Source: a bacterium
GTDB lineage: Bacteria; Patescibacteriota; Gracilibacteria; UM-FILTER-43-11
Length of the DNA stretch: 9,974 nucleotides
Assembly: GCA_030426875.1 (NCBI GenBank)
Contig: JAUHXI010000039.1
Coordinates: forward strand, 1-9,974
Direction: 5' to 3'
The position numbers and the translations under genes were made by a program. The notes beneath the pieces were generated by a model. That model saw only the letters and a list, made by a program, of their open reading frames with translations, was not told the origin of the DNA and did not search any database. This document shows, one piece after another, positions 1-6,436 of the stretch; the stretch's first letter is position 1, and each line of letters opens with the position of its first letter.

Positions 1-70
1 TTGCATTAGTTTAATTGGTGATTTAGTCATATTGAAGATTGTTTAAATTTTTTTACTATTTTTATTTCCG

Positions 71-179
71 CTAACGTCCGCGCACTAGGTGAAGTTTGAC
101 GATGTTAGAATATCATAAACATTGGCAAATTTGGGTCGAGATGACGTCAGGAATGGAGCCACTTAGGGGGTTGTTAGGC
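71..179 (+). repeat. Cassette-boundary-like repeat, copy 1
   Basis: This 109-base element has nested inverted arms. CTAAC at 71-75 pairs with GTTAG at 173-177. CTAGGTG at 85-91 pairs with CACTTAG at 160-166 with one G-T wobble. An inner hairpin pairs 98-106 with 118-126. The right end, GTTAGGC (173-179), fits the GTTRRRY core of integron attC sites, but the left partner CGCTAAC does not fit RYYYAAC exactly. The left half is clearly related to copy 2 at 446-588: both hold GAAGTT, CGATGTTA and then AACATTGGC followed by AATTTGGG. It lies just beyond the stop codon of the zinc-ribbon gene. The repeat relationship and pairing are visible directly; a role as a recombination site is inference. Confidence 0.5.
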
Positions 180-191
180 GATGTAATTTAT

Positions 192-413
192 TTATTTTTT
201 GTGCAGTTTTCTCATGGCAACTTTATGACACTTTGGACATCTTGCGGCTTTTATAGGATTACCTGCTGCTTTATATCTTATTCCACCAATTTCCCAAATG
301 TTACATTCATTCCCACATTCACAATGGAAGTACCATTTTTTAGATGCTGACTCCATCTTAGAAAAAGTTTCAGCAGATACAAAGAATCTGATTATTTTCT
401 GAATTGTACTCAT
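192..413 (-). CDS. Small zinc-ribbon protein, unknown function
   Basis: This 73-residue protein carries Cys31 and Cys33 in CECG and Cys59 and Cys62 in CPKC, separated by a stretch containing IWEIGGIRYKAAGNP. Cys37 is a spare cysteine. The paired cysteines suggest one bound zinc. The pattern (KWYF, CxCG, IW-GGIRYKA-GNP, CPKC) is one I recognise from small uncharacterised proteins of Bacteroidota; no function is known to me. No signal peptide or membrane segment is visible, so it is probably cytoplasmic. The start at 413 is preceded by AT-rich sequence without a Shine-Dalgarno site; Met20 is a possible alternative start. The gene is bracketed by the two related repeats at 71-179 and 446-588, which suggests it travels as a cassette-like unit. 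Confidence 0.72.
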   Translation of the reverse strand: MSTIQKIIRFFVSAETFSKMESASKKWYFHCECGNECNIWEIGGIRYKAAGNPIKAARCPKCHKVAMRKLHKK

Positions 414-445
414 AAAATTATAAAAGAATAAATAAATTATTTCAC

Positions 446-588
446 TTAACGTTCAAGTTTGTACGAAGTTGGCCGATGTTATAATTTTCCTCAACATTGG
501 CTAATTTGGGTGAATAAATTCTGGTACATCTACTTTAAAACCAATCAGAATTTATTAACCGCACAAACTTTGTTGTGGGATGTAGCTA
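446..588 (+). repeat. Cassette-boundary-like repeat, copy 2
   Basis: This is the second copy of the element at 71-179. AAGTTTGTACG (455-465) pairs with CGCACAAACTT (560-570) at 10 of 11 positions. An inner hairpin pairs GCCGATGTT (472-480) with AACATTGGC (493-501), all nine positions if one G-T wobble is counted. The inner left half matches copy 1, while the outer arm sequences differ between copies and keep only their pairing. That pattern is typical of structured recombination sites such as attC. The right edge runs into TAGCTATTTAATTTAAAT (583-600), which returns in inverted orientation at 1323-1340. It lies upstream of the zinc-ribbon gene and abuts the 3' end of the peptidase gene, so it could also contain their promoter or terminator signals. 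Confidence 0.5.
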
Positions 589-600
589 TTTAATTTAAAT
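583..600 (+). repeat. 18-base inverted repeat, left copy
   Basis: TAGCTATTTAATTTAAAT is the exact reverse complement of 1323-1340. It overlaps the last codons and stop of the peptidase E gene. The similarity continues imperfectly outward: GTTGTGGGA here matches GTTGTAGGA on the opposite strand beside the right copy. The pair therefore represents about 30 bases of related sequence facing inward around one gene. Confidence 0.8.
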
Positions 601-1315
601 TTCCGTCCACCTTTAAGTAATGGGTTTCCAATATCTCTTCTTTAATCTTTTGTTTTTCAATGGTTACCCTGTATGCCTTTGCCTTTTTTCTAGAGGATAT
701 AGCATGTTTTACCTTACCATCAAAAAAATGAATTGCTGCGCCATCATCCATAGCGAAACCCGGCTTTGCTTTACCACTTTTTATTAGAAGATGGTACGCA
801 GGTCTCCTTTTTGCCTCTCCGTCATAATGAGGGCAATGGCTACCTTTTATTATTCCAAGACAATTCAGTTTATAAAGTGGTGCATTCAAAGGATCAGTTA
901 TTCCATCTTCAAACCAGCATATTGAGCCGGCACTCAAACCTGTCAAAATAACCCCCTTTTTGTATGCTTTTTTGAGTATTTTGTCCAACTCCCAATCCTT
1001 CCATAAAAGGAGAAGGTTTCTTGTATTACCACCACCAACATAAATAATGTCTTGGTTCAGAATAAAAGATTCCAAATTATCAAAATTGGGCTTAAAAAGT
1101 GAGAGGTGAGTTGGTGCACAATTCATTTTACTAAAGCAGTTGTAAAACCTTTTTATATATCCCTTTGAATCTCCGCTGGCCGTCGGAATAAGGCAAATTC
1201 TTGGTTTCTTTTTATTGGACTGGTTTAGAATATATTGATCCAATCGCTTGTTTCCTGGCTCCATTGAAAAACCTCCTCCTCCCATTGCTATTACTTGCTT
1301 TCTTATTGTGCTCAT
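590..1315 (-). CDS. pepE: Peptidase E-like S51 family serine peptidase
   Basis: This 241-residue protein is close to the 229 residues of enterobacterial PepE. S51 peptidases use a class I glutamine-amidotransferase-like fold with a Ser-His-Glu triad; PepE itself is a cytoplasmic dipeptidase for Asp-Xaa dipeptides. Visible landmarks are AMGGGGF (10-16), LIPTASGD (42-49), YVGGGNT (92-98), the nucleophile elbow GLSAGS with Ser128, CPHYD with the expected His163, and MDDGAA (189-194). No signal peptide is seen. The gene sits alone on its strand between inverted copies of an 18-base sequence (583-600 and 1323-1340), and its stop codon lies inside the left copy. The start at 1315 lies 7 bases from the right copy, with no Shine-Dalgarno site. 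The family is secure; substrate preference (PepE or cyanophycinase-like) is not determined. Confidence 0.87.
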   Translation of the reverse strand: MSTIRKQVIAMGGGGFSMEPGNKRLDQYILNQSNKKKPRICLIPTASGDSKGYIKRFYNCFSKMNCAPTHLSLFKPNFDNLESFILNQDIIYVGGGNTRNLLLLWKDWELDKILKKAYKKGVILTGLSAGSICWFEDGITDPLNAPLYKLNCLGIIKGSHCPHYDGEAKRRPAYHLLIKSGKAKPGFAMDDGAAIHFFDGKVKHAISSRKKAKAYRVTIEKQKIKEEILETHYLKVDGNLN

Positions 1316-1322
1316 AAAGGGG

Positions 1323-1340
1323 ATTTAAATTAAATAGCTA
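1323..1340 (-). repeat. 18-base inverted repeat, right copy
   Basis: ATTTAAATTAAATAGCTA is a perfect inverted partner of 583-600. On the minus strand it reads GTTGTAGGA, then two bases, then the 18-mer, ending 7 bases before the peptidase E start codon. It looks like the right end of a third, truncated copy of the 71-179/446-588 repeat family, pointing toward the gene. No inner portion of that repeat is recognisable to its right (1360-1450). Confidence 0.75.
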
Positions 1341-1499
1341 TTTCCTACAACTCGTTTCAAACCAAACTTCAACCCCTATAAAAAACAAAAAATTGCATTC
1401 ATACCAAAGTAAGCATAAAGCTAGAAACTGACTTTAGTATATAAGTGAATCAACGATGAATAAAGTAGGATTATTGAGTGAAGCGAAAAATGAGTTGAG

Positions 1500-1721
1500 A
1501 TTAAAAAATACCTCGACCACATAAATCAAGACCCTTTAGAGGATCCCAAAAATCATTCAATCTACAGAAAATACAAAATACAGACGCATGATTTCACTTG
1601 GATACGCTGTGGCTTACGGGTGAGTCAAGTGGCCTCCCTTTAAGTTGCAGATTTAGATCGTGGTGAACTTGTGTCGCACATCAAAAATGCAAAAGGCAAT
1701 AGAAAAGCAATTGACAAGTGA
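1500..1721 (+). pseudogene. Tyrosine recombinase remnant
   Basis: Reading from 1500 in one frame gives a fragment that ends at a TGA (1719-1721) and is interrupted by TAA at 1641-1643. It includes CGLRVSQVASL, then the stop, then VADLDRGELVSHIKNAKGNRK. This matches the first catalytic-arginine region and the beta-hairpin lysine region of tyrosine recombinases (consensus GLRxSEhxxLxhxDhD...hxxGKGxKxR); the arginine codon is at 1617-1619. The N-terminal domain and the HxxR...Y catalytic end are missing, and a frameshift probably follows 1721. It is therefore a decayed gene, not the same copy as the intact recombinase at 6437. It sits near the cassette-like repeats and could be what is left of the enzyme that moved them, but that is speculation. 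The rest of 1341-1919 shows no intact gene. Confidence 0.6.
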
Positions 1722-1895
1722 AAATTCAATGTCTTCTTGTCGATAAATGTAGGTTATTAGAGAGGCAAAAATAGGGCCCACTTTGTGCTCATTATCTTTT
1801 TGATAAAATGCTTTTTATTGGCTTAATCCTTGCCTTTCTTCATAGTGCCTTTGGTGATTTATTGTGGAAAATTTTTGGAAGCAGGGGTTGATCTG

Positions 1896-1909
1896 GCATT
1901 GTTCAATGC
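1896..1909. other. Short perfect hairpin after the transporter gene
   Basis: GCATTG and CAATGC are separated by two bases, and the element lies 10 bases past the transporter stop codon. It could slow RNA polymerase, but there is no run of U on the transcript side, so it is not a convincing intrinsic terminator. Confidence 0.25.
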
Positions 1910-1919
1910 TGCTCTCACC

Positions 1920-3176
1920 TTAAATCTCATCCGATAATCCTTCAGATTCTTTGTCTGTTTTTAAATCAGCAATCCTCAATCGTTTGGGTGCTAGACCATT
2001 CCAAAAGACAAAAGTGGCAGTGAAAAAAATCACAGCCAAATTCAAGCTCAAAAAAACGGTAGACAGTGCTGTGCCTAAGGTCACAAAAAGTCTCACCCAT
2101 TTGTGTTTAGGAGGTGATTTCAATAAACTTTTTATAGAGGTGAAATCAGCCACATCCAAGGCGATTTTTAAGATGATACCTCCAAAAACAGCCAGGGGGA
2201 CAAATTGAATGGCGTCGGCAAATAGGAAGGTGAAAAACAAGCAAAAACCAGCCAATATCAGCTTCGAAAGCCGGTGATGGCCACCTTCCTGTAGCATCAT
2301 CATGGAGGGCACGGTTGATTGGGCGCCGGGGATCCCCCCAATCAAACTCACTCCAAAAAGAGACAGGCTTTGTCCCGATAGTTCTCGTGCCATTTTGGTT
2401 TTTCGCTTACTTTTTTTGTCCATAATGATCGCAGTCAACAAGGTGTCTAGCAGGGCGATCAAAGCAAGCTCAAAGGCTAAGGGTAGAATGATCCACAGGG
2501 TTTCTAAATTGACGGCTTGTAAAGGGGGAAGGCTGATCAGGTTTGAAAGTGAGGCAGACTCTATTTCAATGTAACTCACGGGAGCTTTTATGATCCAGCT
2601 GAGGAGGCTCATCAAAACAATTACAAAAAAAGACCCGCTCAGCATCCGCCATGCCATGTGTTTGAAGCGTTTGCTAAACTGATTCATGCCAATGGCAAGT
2701 GTTAAGGTCAGACCCATCACAATCCAATCTGCTGTGAGTTCCATGCTCCGAAATTGGGCGAGGATGATGAGTAGTGCAATCCCATTCACAAAGCCTGAAA
2801 TCACCAGATTTGGCACCCATTTGACCAGTCGGTGCACTTTTAAGAGCACTAGTATGATCAAAATAACCGCGGCGACTAACAAGGTTAGATTCGTTAGTCC
2901 CACCACATCCATATCACTCACATGGGACTGTAGCCACCGTTGGTCAAGCACTAAAATAGCCCCAATGGCAGCTGTCATAGGACCGGTGGGGGAGCTGACG
3001 CCGTAGCGTGAGCCTCCGATCAGGGCTGTAATCAGAGCGATCAGACAGGTGGATATCATCCCAATCAAGGCGCCACGGCCTGATAGCACGCCAAACGCGG
3101 CTCCAAGGGTGATGACCACCATGCTCACGGTGAGGGGGGCCAGGAGGTTGAGTTTCGTCTTCTTTGGTGAGGGCAT
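1920..3176 (-). CDS. SulP (SLC26) family anion transporter without STAS domain
   Basis: This 418-residue integral membrane protein is predicted to move inorganic anions such as sulfate or bicarbonate across the inner membrane. Most of the length is hydrophobic segments separated by short polar loops. SulP landmarks are GGSRYGVSSPTGP (54-66), which carries the family's substrate-site glycine and proline pattern, and the later LSGQSLSLFGVSLIGGIPGAQSTVPS region (266-291), which matches the family's ELxGQGxxNxxxxxxGGIPxxG motif. Typical members are 500-600 residues because of a C-terminal STAS domain. Here the protein stops after a short charged tail (KTDKESEGLSDEI), and no STAS frame follows downstream. 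STAS-less SulP proteins exist, so this may be natural. It lies 61 bases after purE on the same strand and may share its transcript. Substrate cannot be assigned from sequence. Confidence 0.85.
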   Translation of the reverse strand: MPSPKKTKLNLLAPLTVSMVVITLGAAFGVLSGRGALIGMISTCLIALITALIGGSRYGVSSPTGPMTAAIGAILVLDQRWLQSHVSDMDVVGLTNLTLLVAAVILIILVLLKVHRLVKWVPNLVISGFVNGIALLIILAQFRSMELTADWIVMGLTLTLAIGMNQFSKRFKHMAWRMLSGSFFVIVLMSLLSWIIKAPVSYIEIESASLSNLISLPPLQAVNLETLWIILPLAFELALIALLDTLLTAIIMDKKSKRKTKMARELSGQSLSLFGVSLIGGIPGAQSTVPSMMMLQEGGHHRLSKLILAGFCLFFTFLFADAIQFVPLAVFGGIILKIALDVADFTSIKSLLKSPPKHKWVRLFVTLGTALSTVFLSLNLAVIFFTATFVFWNGLAPKRLRIADLKTDKESEGLSDEI

Positions 3177-3237
3177 TTTTTATGAGTGGTCAGTGGTGGG
3201 TGATCGTGCTTAACTTTTGAAACATAACCTCTATCTT

Positions 3238-3735
3238 TTATTTTATTCTCATTTTTTCTACCTTCTCCATCACTCGCTCCTTCTGTTTTTGAGCATATTC
3301 TTCGACTTTTTTAGCAATGGATGAATCATTTGTTCCCAAAATGCGAGCGGCAAGTAAGCCAGCATTTTTAGAATTGTCCACCCCAACCGTAGCCACAGGA
3401 ACCCCGCCTGGCATCTGTACAATCGAAAGGAGTGAGTCAATGCCTTGGATAGAATTGCTGGAGTGAACTGGTACACCGATGACTGGTAGGGTGGTGATGG
3501 AAGCCATCATTCCCGGAAGGTGAGCGGCTCCGCCTGCCCCCGCAATGATCACTTTTAGACCTCTTTCTACTGCTGATTTTCCATATTCCATCATTCGCTC
3601 AGGCGTACGGTGGGCCGAGACGACTGTGACTTCGTGATCAATGTTAAATTCTTTTAGGATATCAACAGCCGCTTGCATGACGGTTAAATCTGAATCGCTG
3701 CCCATGATGATGCCAACTAAGGGGGTGTTACTCAT
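3238..3735 (-). CDS. purE: N5-carboxyaminoimidazole ribonucleotide mutase (PurE class I)
   Basis: PurE rearranges N5-CAIR to CAIR in de novo purine synthesis, working on the product of PurK in the cytoplasm as an octamer. The 165-residue length is normal for class I. Conserved features are MGSDSD (11-16), SAHRTP with the catalytic His42 (40-45), GAGGAAHLPGM (66-76), IGVPV (86-90), and DSLLSIVQMPGGVPVATV (100-117). Its start codon lies inside the last codons of purK (overlap ATGAGTAA, 3728-3735), so translation is probably coupled. The lysine- and glutamate-rich C-terminal tail (about 142-165) is unremarkable. Presence of PurK beside it supports the bacterial two-enzyme route rather than the class II single-enzyme route. 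Confidence 0.97.
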   Translation of the reverse strand: MSNTPLVGIIMGSDSDLTVMQAAVDILKEFNIDHEVTVVSAHRTPERMMEYGKSAVERGLKVIIAGAGGAAHLPGMMASITTLPVIGVPVHSSNSIQGIDSLLSIVQMPGGVPVATVGVDNSKNAGLLAARILGTNDSSIAKKVEEYAQKQKERVMEKVEKMRIK

Positions 3736-4855
3736 GACTGGTGATGGTTAAGGTGCTACGGATATCATTCATCCTTTCCACTGCTTTTTCAAGGGTTTTT
3801 TCTAAAATCAGAGCATGGCCCATTTTTCGAGACGGCCGAACGGTCTGCTTTCCATAAAATGTGTACTGCACATTGGGAATGCGATAGGCTTCTTCTAGTC
3901 CAACATAATGTGTGTCTCCCGTTGACTGATCCGCCAATAAATTCACCAACACACAAGGGCTGATTTGCTGGGCCGAACCAAGAGGGAGTCCCAGGACGAT
4001 GCGAAGTTGTTGTTCATATTGAGAGGTGACATTGGCAGAAATCGTGTGATGTCCGCTGTTGTGGGGGCGAGGTGAGATTTCATTCACAAAAATTTTACCG
4101 TTCCTGTCGATGAAAAACTCAATGGCATAAATACCGATGAATTCCATTTTTTCAGCCATTTTTTCAGCCAGTGCTTTCATCACCCTTTCTAAATTCTCCT
4201 CAATTCTGGCGGGAGCGATGAGGTAATCGACCAGATTGGCCTCCGGATCGAACACCATTTCGACAGGAGGATAAACCGCGATTTCTCCGGCTTCATTCCG
4301 AGCGACGAGTACCCCAATTTCTTTGTCGATATCAATTTTTTCTTCCAGAATCGAGTCCACCTCAGGCGCTTTTTGAATTGAAGCTTTGTCTAAATGAATT
4401 TGAACTCCATAGCCGTCATAACCACCGGTTCGCCATTTTTGAACGATGGGAAAGGGCCCGTCATATTCACGAATTTTATCAGCAGGAGCATCTTCAAAAT
4501 GGGGGACTGGCAATCCAGCTTCTTTTAAAACTTGCTTCTGCCTTCCCTTATCTTGAATCCATTCCAAAGTTTGAGGAGAAGAAGCTACTTTTTTTCCACG
4601 TTTTTGCAGCTCAAGCAAGGCGTCTACATTCACTTGTTCTGTCTCGAATAAAATGATCTCATGTTCCATGCCAAATTTTAAAATGGCCTCGTAATCATCA
4701 AACTTTCCTTGAACGAAATTTTGAGTGTGAGCCGCAGCCGGGCACTCTGGGTCCGGGTCGTAAATAGAAATAAAGATCGGGAATTGGATGCCGGCTTGAG
4801 CCAGAAGGAGTCCCAATTGTCCTCCGCCTAAGATGCCGACCTTGATGTTTTTCAT
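3728..4855 (-). CDS. purK: N5-carboxyaminoimidazole ribonucleotide synthase (PurK)
   Basis: PurK is an ATP-grasp ligase that converts AIR, ATP and bicarbonate to N5-CAIR, which PurE then uses. The 375-residue length is standard. Landmarks are the N-terminal ILGGGQLG (8-15), FETEQV (70-75, the usual T-x-E-x-E-x-V-like element), the ATP-grasp loop RTGGYDGYG (142-150), EEKIDIDKE (171-179), the metal and substrate site VNEISPRPHNSGHHTI (257-272), and RKMGHA (343-348). It is first in a purK-purE operon and its stop overlaps the purE start by 8 bases. The 104-base gap to the divergent gene at 4960 must contain its promoter. There is no Shine-Dalgarno site at the start, which fits Bacteroidota. Confidence 0.97.
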   Translation of the reverse strand: MKNIKVGILGGGQLGLLLAQAGIQFPIFISIYDPDPECPAAAHTQNFVQGKFDDYEAILKFGMEHEIILFETEQVNVDALLELQKRGKKVASSPQTLEWIQDKGRQKQVLKEAGLPVPHFEDAPADKIREYDGPFPIVQKWRTGGYDGYGVQIHLDKASIQKAPEVDSILEEKIDIDKEIGVLVARNEAGEIAVYPPVEMVFDPEANLVDYLIAPARIEENLERVMKALAEKMAEKMEFIGIYAIEFFIDRNGKIFVNEISPRPHNSGHHTISANVTSQYEQQLRIVLGLPLGSAQQISPCVLVNLLADQSTGDTHYVGLEEAYRIPNVQYTFYGKQTVRPSRKMGHALILEKTLEKAVERMNDIRSTLTITSHE

Positions 4856-4874
4856 GCGTTTGTAAAAATTTTAA

Positions 4875-4906
4875 TTAAAATAGCTGATTTTCAGGTAAAA
4901 TTCAAC
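4875..4906 (-). promoter_or_regulatory. purK: Possible purK promoter
   Basis: On the minus strand GTTG (4903-4906) is followed after 20 bases by TATTTTAA (4875-4882). This loosely fits the Bacteroidota primary sigma pattern of TTTG near -33 and TAnnTTTG near -7, and would give a leader of about 12-15 bases before purK. The -7 match is incomplete, and such AT-rich matches arise by chance. Confidence 0.22.
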
Positions 4907-4959
4907 TTTTTAAAATCCCAATATTCTGCTATTTTTATTTAAATGATAAAAACAATTGA

Positions 4960-5496
4960 ATGAAATCCATTGAGCCGATTTTTTACCGTCTGCATCGCAT
5001 TTTAGATAAGTGCACTAAACGTCTGATTCAAAAGGATGAGGGAAAGTTGAAGCACGTTCCTGACGTGGTTATTGATTTGGTGTTCTTTTTATGTTTTAGC
5101 GTCCTTTTTCAATTCTTCGCCGACTTCCTTCTTAAATTTTTAGGGTATGCTGATCTTATTTTAAGGATGCCATGGCGGACTGATTTTTTGTTTCTAACAG
5201 CGATATCTGCACTGATGGGATATCAAACGCTGATAGGAATGCAGCGACGTGAGTTGGATGTGACCCGTAATTCAATTCAATTGGGCATTTTGGTCGAATT
5301 GGCTTTGATTGTTGGGGATGTTTACTTTGTGTTTACGAATCCAGAATTGCAACCTCATTTATTGTACTGGAGGCTGCCTTTTGTAGTTTTAACAGCCTTT
5401 AATTTTTTCATTCTTATTTTTGTGGCTTATAAATTAAAATTATTCAATCATTCCAATAAAAAAACCAAAAAAAACATCACTCAAAAAAATAATTGA
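4960..5496 (+). CDS. Four-helix membrane protein, unknown function
   Basis: This 178-residue protein is not one I recognise. It has a charged N-terminal region (1-35), four probable membrane helices at about 36-58, 75-94, 106-126 and 138-158, and a strongly basic, asparagine- and lysine-rich tail (159-178). By the positive-inside rule both ends should face the cytoplasm, consistent with an even number of helices. The loop between helices 2 and 3 contains MQRRELDVTRNSIQLG, which is polar and may be a conserved functional loop. It is divergent from purK and convergent with the gene ending at 5519. The start at 4960 follows an AT-rich leader with no Shine-Dalgarno site. Base composition is similar to its neighbours, so there is no clear sign of recent transfer. 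Confidence 0.75.
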   Translation: MKSIEPIFYRLHRILDKCTKRLIQKDEGKLKHVPDVVIDLVFFLCFSVLFQFFADFLLKFLGYADLILRMPWRTDFLFLTAISALMGYQTLIGMQRRELDVTRNSIQLGILVELALIVGDVYFVFTNPELQPHLLYWRLPFVVLTAFNFFILIFVAYKLKLFNHSNKKTKKNITQKNN

Positions 5497-5518
5497 AGGG
5501 CACATTTTAACTTTTGAA

Positions 5519-6118
5519 TTAAGTGCTTTTAGCTTCATTTCTCTTGGCCCTTTGACTCAACAAAGCTTCAGCTGCTTGACTCCCTAAAACCCCAACAATC
5601 AATAAAATTAGGTAAAGTATAATGAGGCTAAGGAAAGACCAGTTGATTAGAGTTTTTAGCATTGCGATTAAAAAAACGGTGTACCAGGACACGAATGAAA
5701 TGCCACCTAGGGAAAAGGCCAATCGGTGCCAGGCTCGACCCATTTTTTGGTGATGCTTTAGATTGAGGTGAATCAGATGTGGAGCCACAAAAAGGTGGAG
5801 TGCAATGCCATTAATCGTCACCACTAAGACTGCGGAGGCTTTGGCTAAAAACGGTGCAGACTGATTGTAAATGGCTGTATTGGGTAGGTATAAGGCTAAT
5901 CCGCTGAGTATGATGATAAAAAGAGCACCCAGAACGATGGTTTTTAGTATATTGAGTACTTCATGTTCTTTTTCGGAGATGCGGTGGTCTTTGAGGAATT
6001 TTATAAATAGGATATCTGAAATGGTGGCACCCCCCAGACCTAAGGCGGTTCCTAAAATGTGTAAGGTTAGTATTTTAGCTTGATGTGTTCCAAAGAATTG
6101 AAGGATACTGTCGTACAT
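5519..6118 (-). CDS. Five-helix histidine-containing membrane protein, unknown function
   Basis: This 199-residue protein has probable membrane helices at about 16-40, 59-79, 92-116, 132-154 and 159-178, and a basic C-terminal tail. Helix 1 carries LHILGTALGLGGATISD (19-35), helix 3 ends in LHLFVAPHLIHL (107-118), and helix 4 ends in SWYTVFLIAM. I recall similar uncharacterised bacterial membrane proteins with the LHxxGTALGLGGATxSD start, but no assigned function. His20 in helix 1 and His108 and His114 near the end of helix 3 could be heme or metal ligands; that is inference only. The gene is convergent with 4960-5496, their stop codons separated by 22 bases with no convincing terminator hairpin. 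It is transcribed away from the tRNA at 6278. Confidence 0.75.
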   Translation of the reverse strand: MYDSILQFFGTHQAKILTLHILGTALGLGGATISDILFIKFLKDHRISEKEHEVLNILKTIVLGALFIIILSGLALYLPNTAIYNQSAPFLAKASAVLVVTINGIALHLFVAPHLIHLNLKHHQKMGRAWHRLAFSLGGISFVSWYTVFLIAMLKTLINWSFLSLIILYLILLIVGVLGSQAAEALLSQRAKRNEAKST

Positions 6119-6277
6119 GTCATTTTGTTATTTATTCTATTGTAGTAAAAAAGCTTGAAATGGAGAAGGAAAAAGGGTAAGTTGGTTGAGCTGTAGTAAT
6201 TTCGAATGATTTAAATACAGCTCTTAGAAAATAGTTTTAAAATTTAGAATTAAAAATTTAAAACTTATAAAAAATGT

Positions 6278-6354
6278 GTCACCATAGCTCAGTTGGTTAG
6301 AGCGCAGGACTCATAAGCCTGAGGTCGCTGGTTCAATTCCAGCTGGTGACACCA
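6278..6354 (+). tRNA. tRNA with CAT anticodon (Met, or Ile2 after lysidine modification)
   Basis: The full cloverleaf is visible. The acceptor stem GTCACCA pairs perfectly with TGGTGAC, the discriminator is A, and CCA is encoded (6352-6354). The D arm is GCTC/GAGC with AGTTGGTTA in the loop. The anticodon loop is CTCATAA with anticodon CAT. The variable loop is AGGTC. The T arm is GCTGG/CCAGC with loop TTCAATT. The anticodon stem CAGGA/GCCTG has an A-G mismatch at its innermost pair (31-39). CAT can belong to elongator Met or to the AUA-reading Ile tRNA; it is not the initiator, because that has three G-C pairs next to the anticodon loop. A recombinase gene begins 82 bases downstream, in the same direction. 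Confidence 0.95.
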
Positions 6355-6406
6355 ATTAGCCTTATTTAAGCCAAAAATCAAGGGTTGAATCATTCGCCAG
6401 GAACCC

Positions 6407-6421
6407 CAGGCCAATAGCCTG
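6407..6421 (+). other. Hairpin in recombinase leader
   Basis: CAGGC (6407-6411) and GCCTG (6417-6421) form a perfect 5-base stem with a CAATA loop, ending 15 bases before the recombinase start codon. It lies between the tRNA 3' end and the recombinase gene, where an attachment-site core or a recombinase-binding arm would be expected, but it is short and may be chance. Confidence 0.25.
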
Positions 6422-6436
6422 TAGTCCTTTGGTCTT

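Noticed and set aside
1808..1891. 27-residue hydrophobic frame (MLFIGLILAFLHS...)
   Set aside because: It is short, without a ribosome-binding signal, and lies in decayed sequence; not enough to call a gene.
1951..3006. Several plus-strand open frames opposite the SulP gene
   Set aside because: They are antisense to a clear transporter gene, lack family features and arise from its codon bias.
3270..3476. Shifted minus-strand frame inside purE
   Set aside because: It is out of frame with well-conserved purE and has no recognisable features.
4378..4656. Plus-strand open frame opposite purK
   Set aside because: It lies wholly within conserved purK coding sequence and shows no domain.
5497..5530. 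Possible bidirectional terminator between convergent membrane-protein genes
   Set aside because: Only GCAC/GTGC plus a few A-T pairs; too weak for a terminator call.
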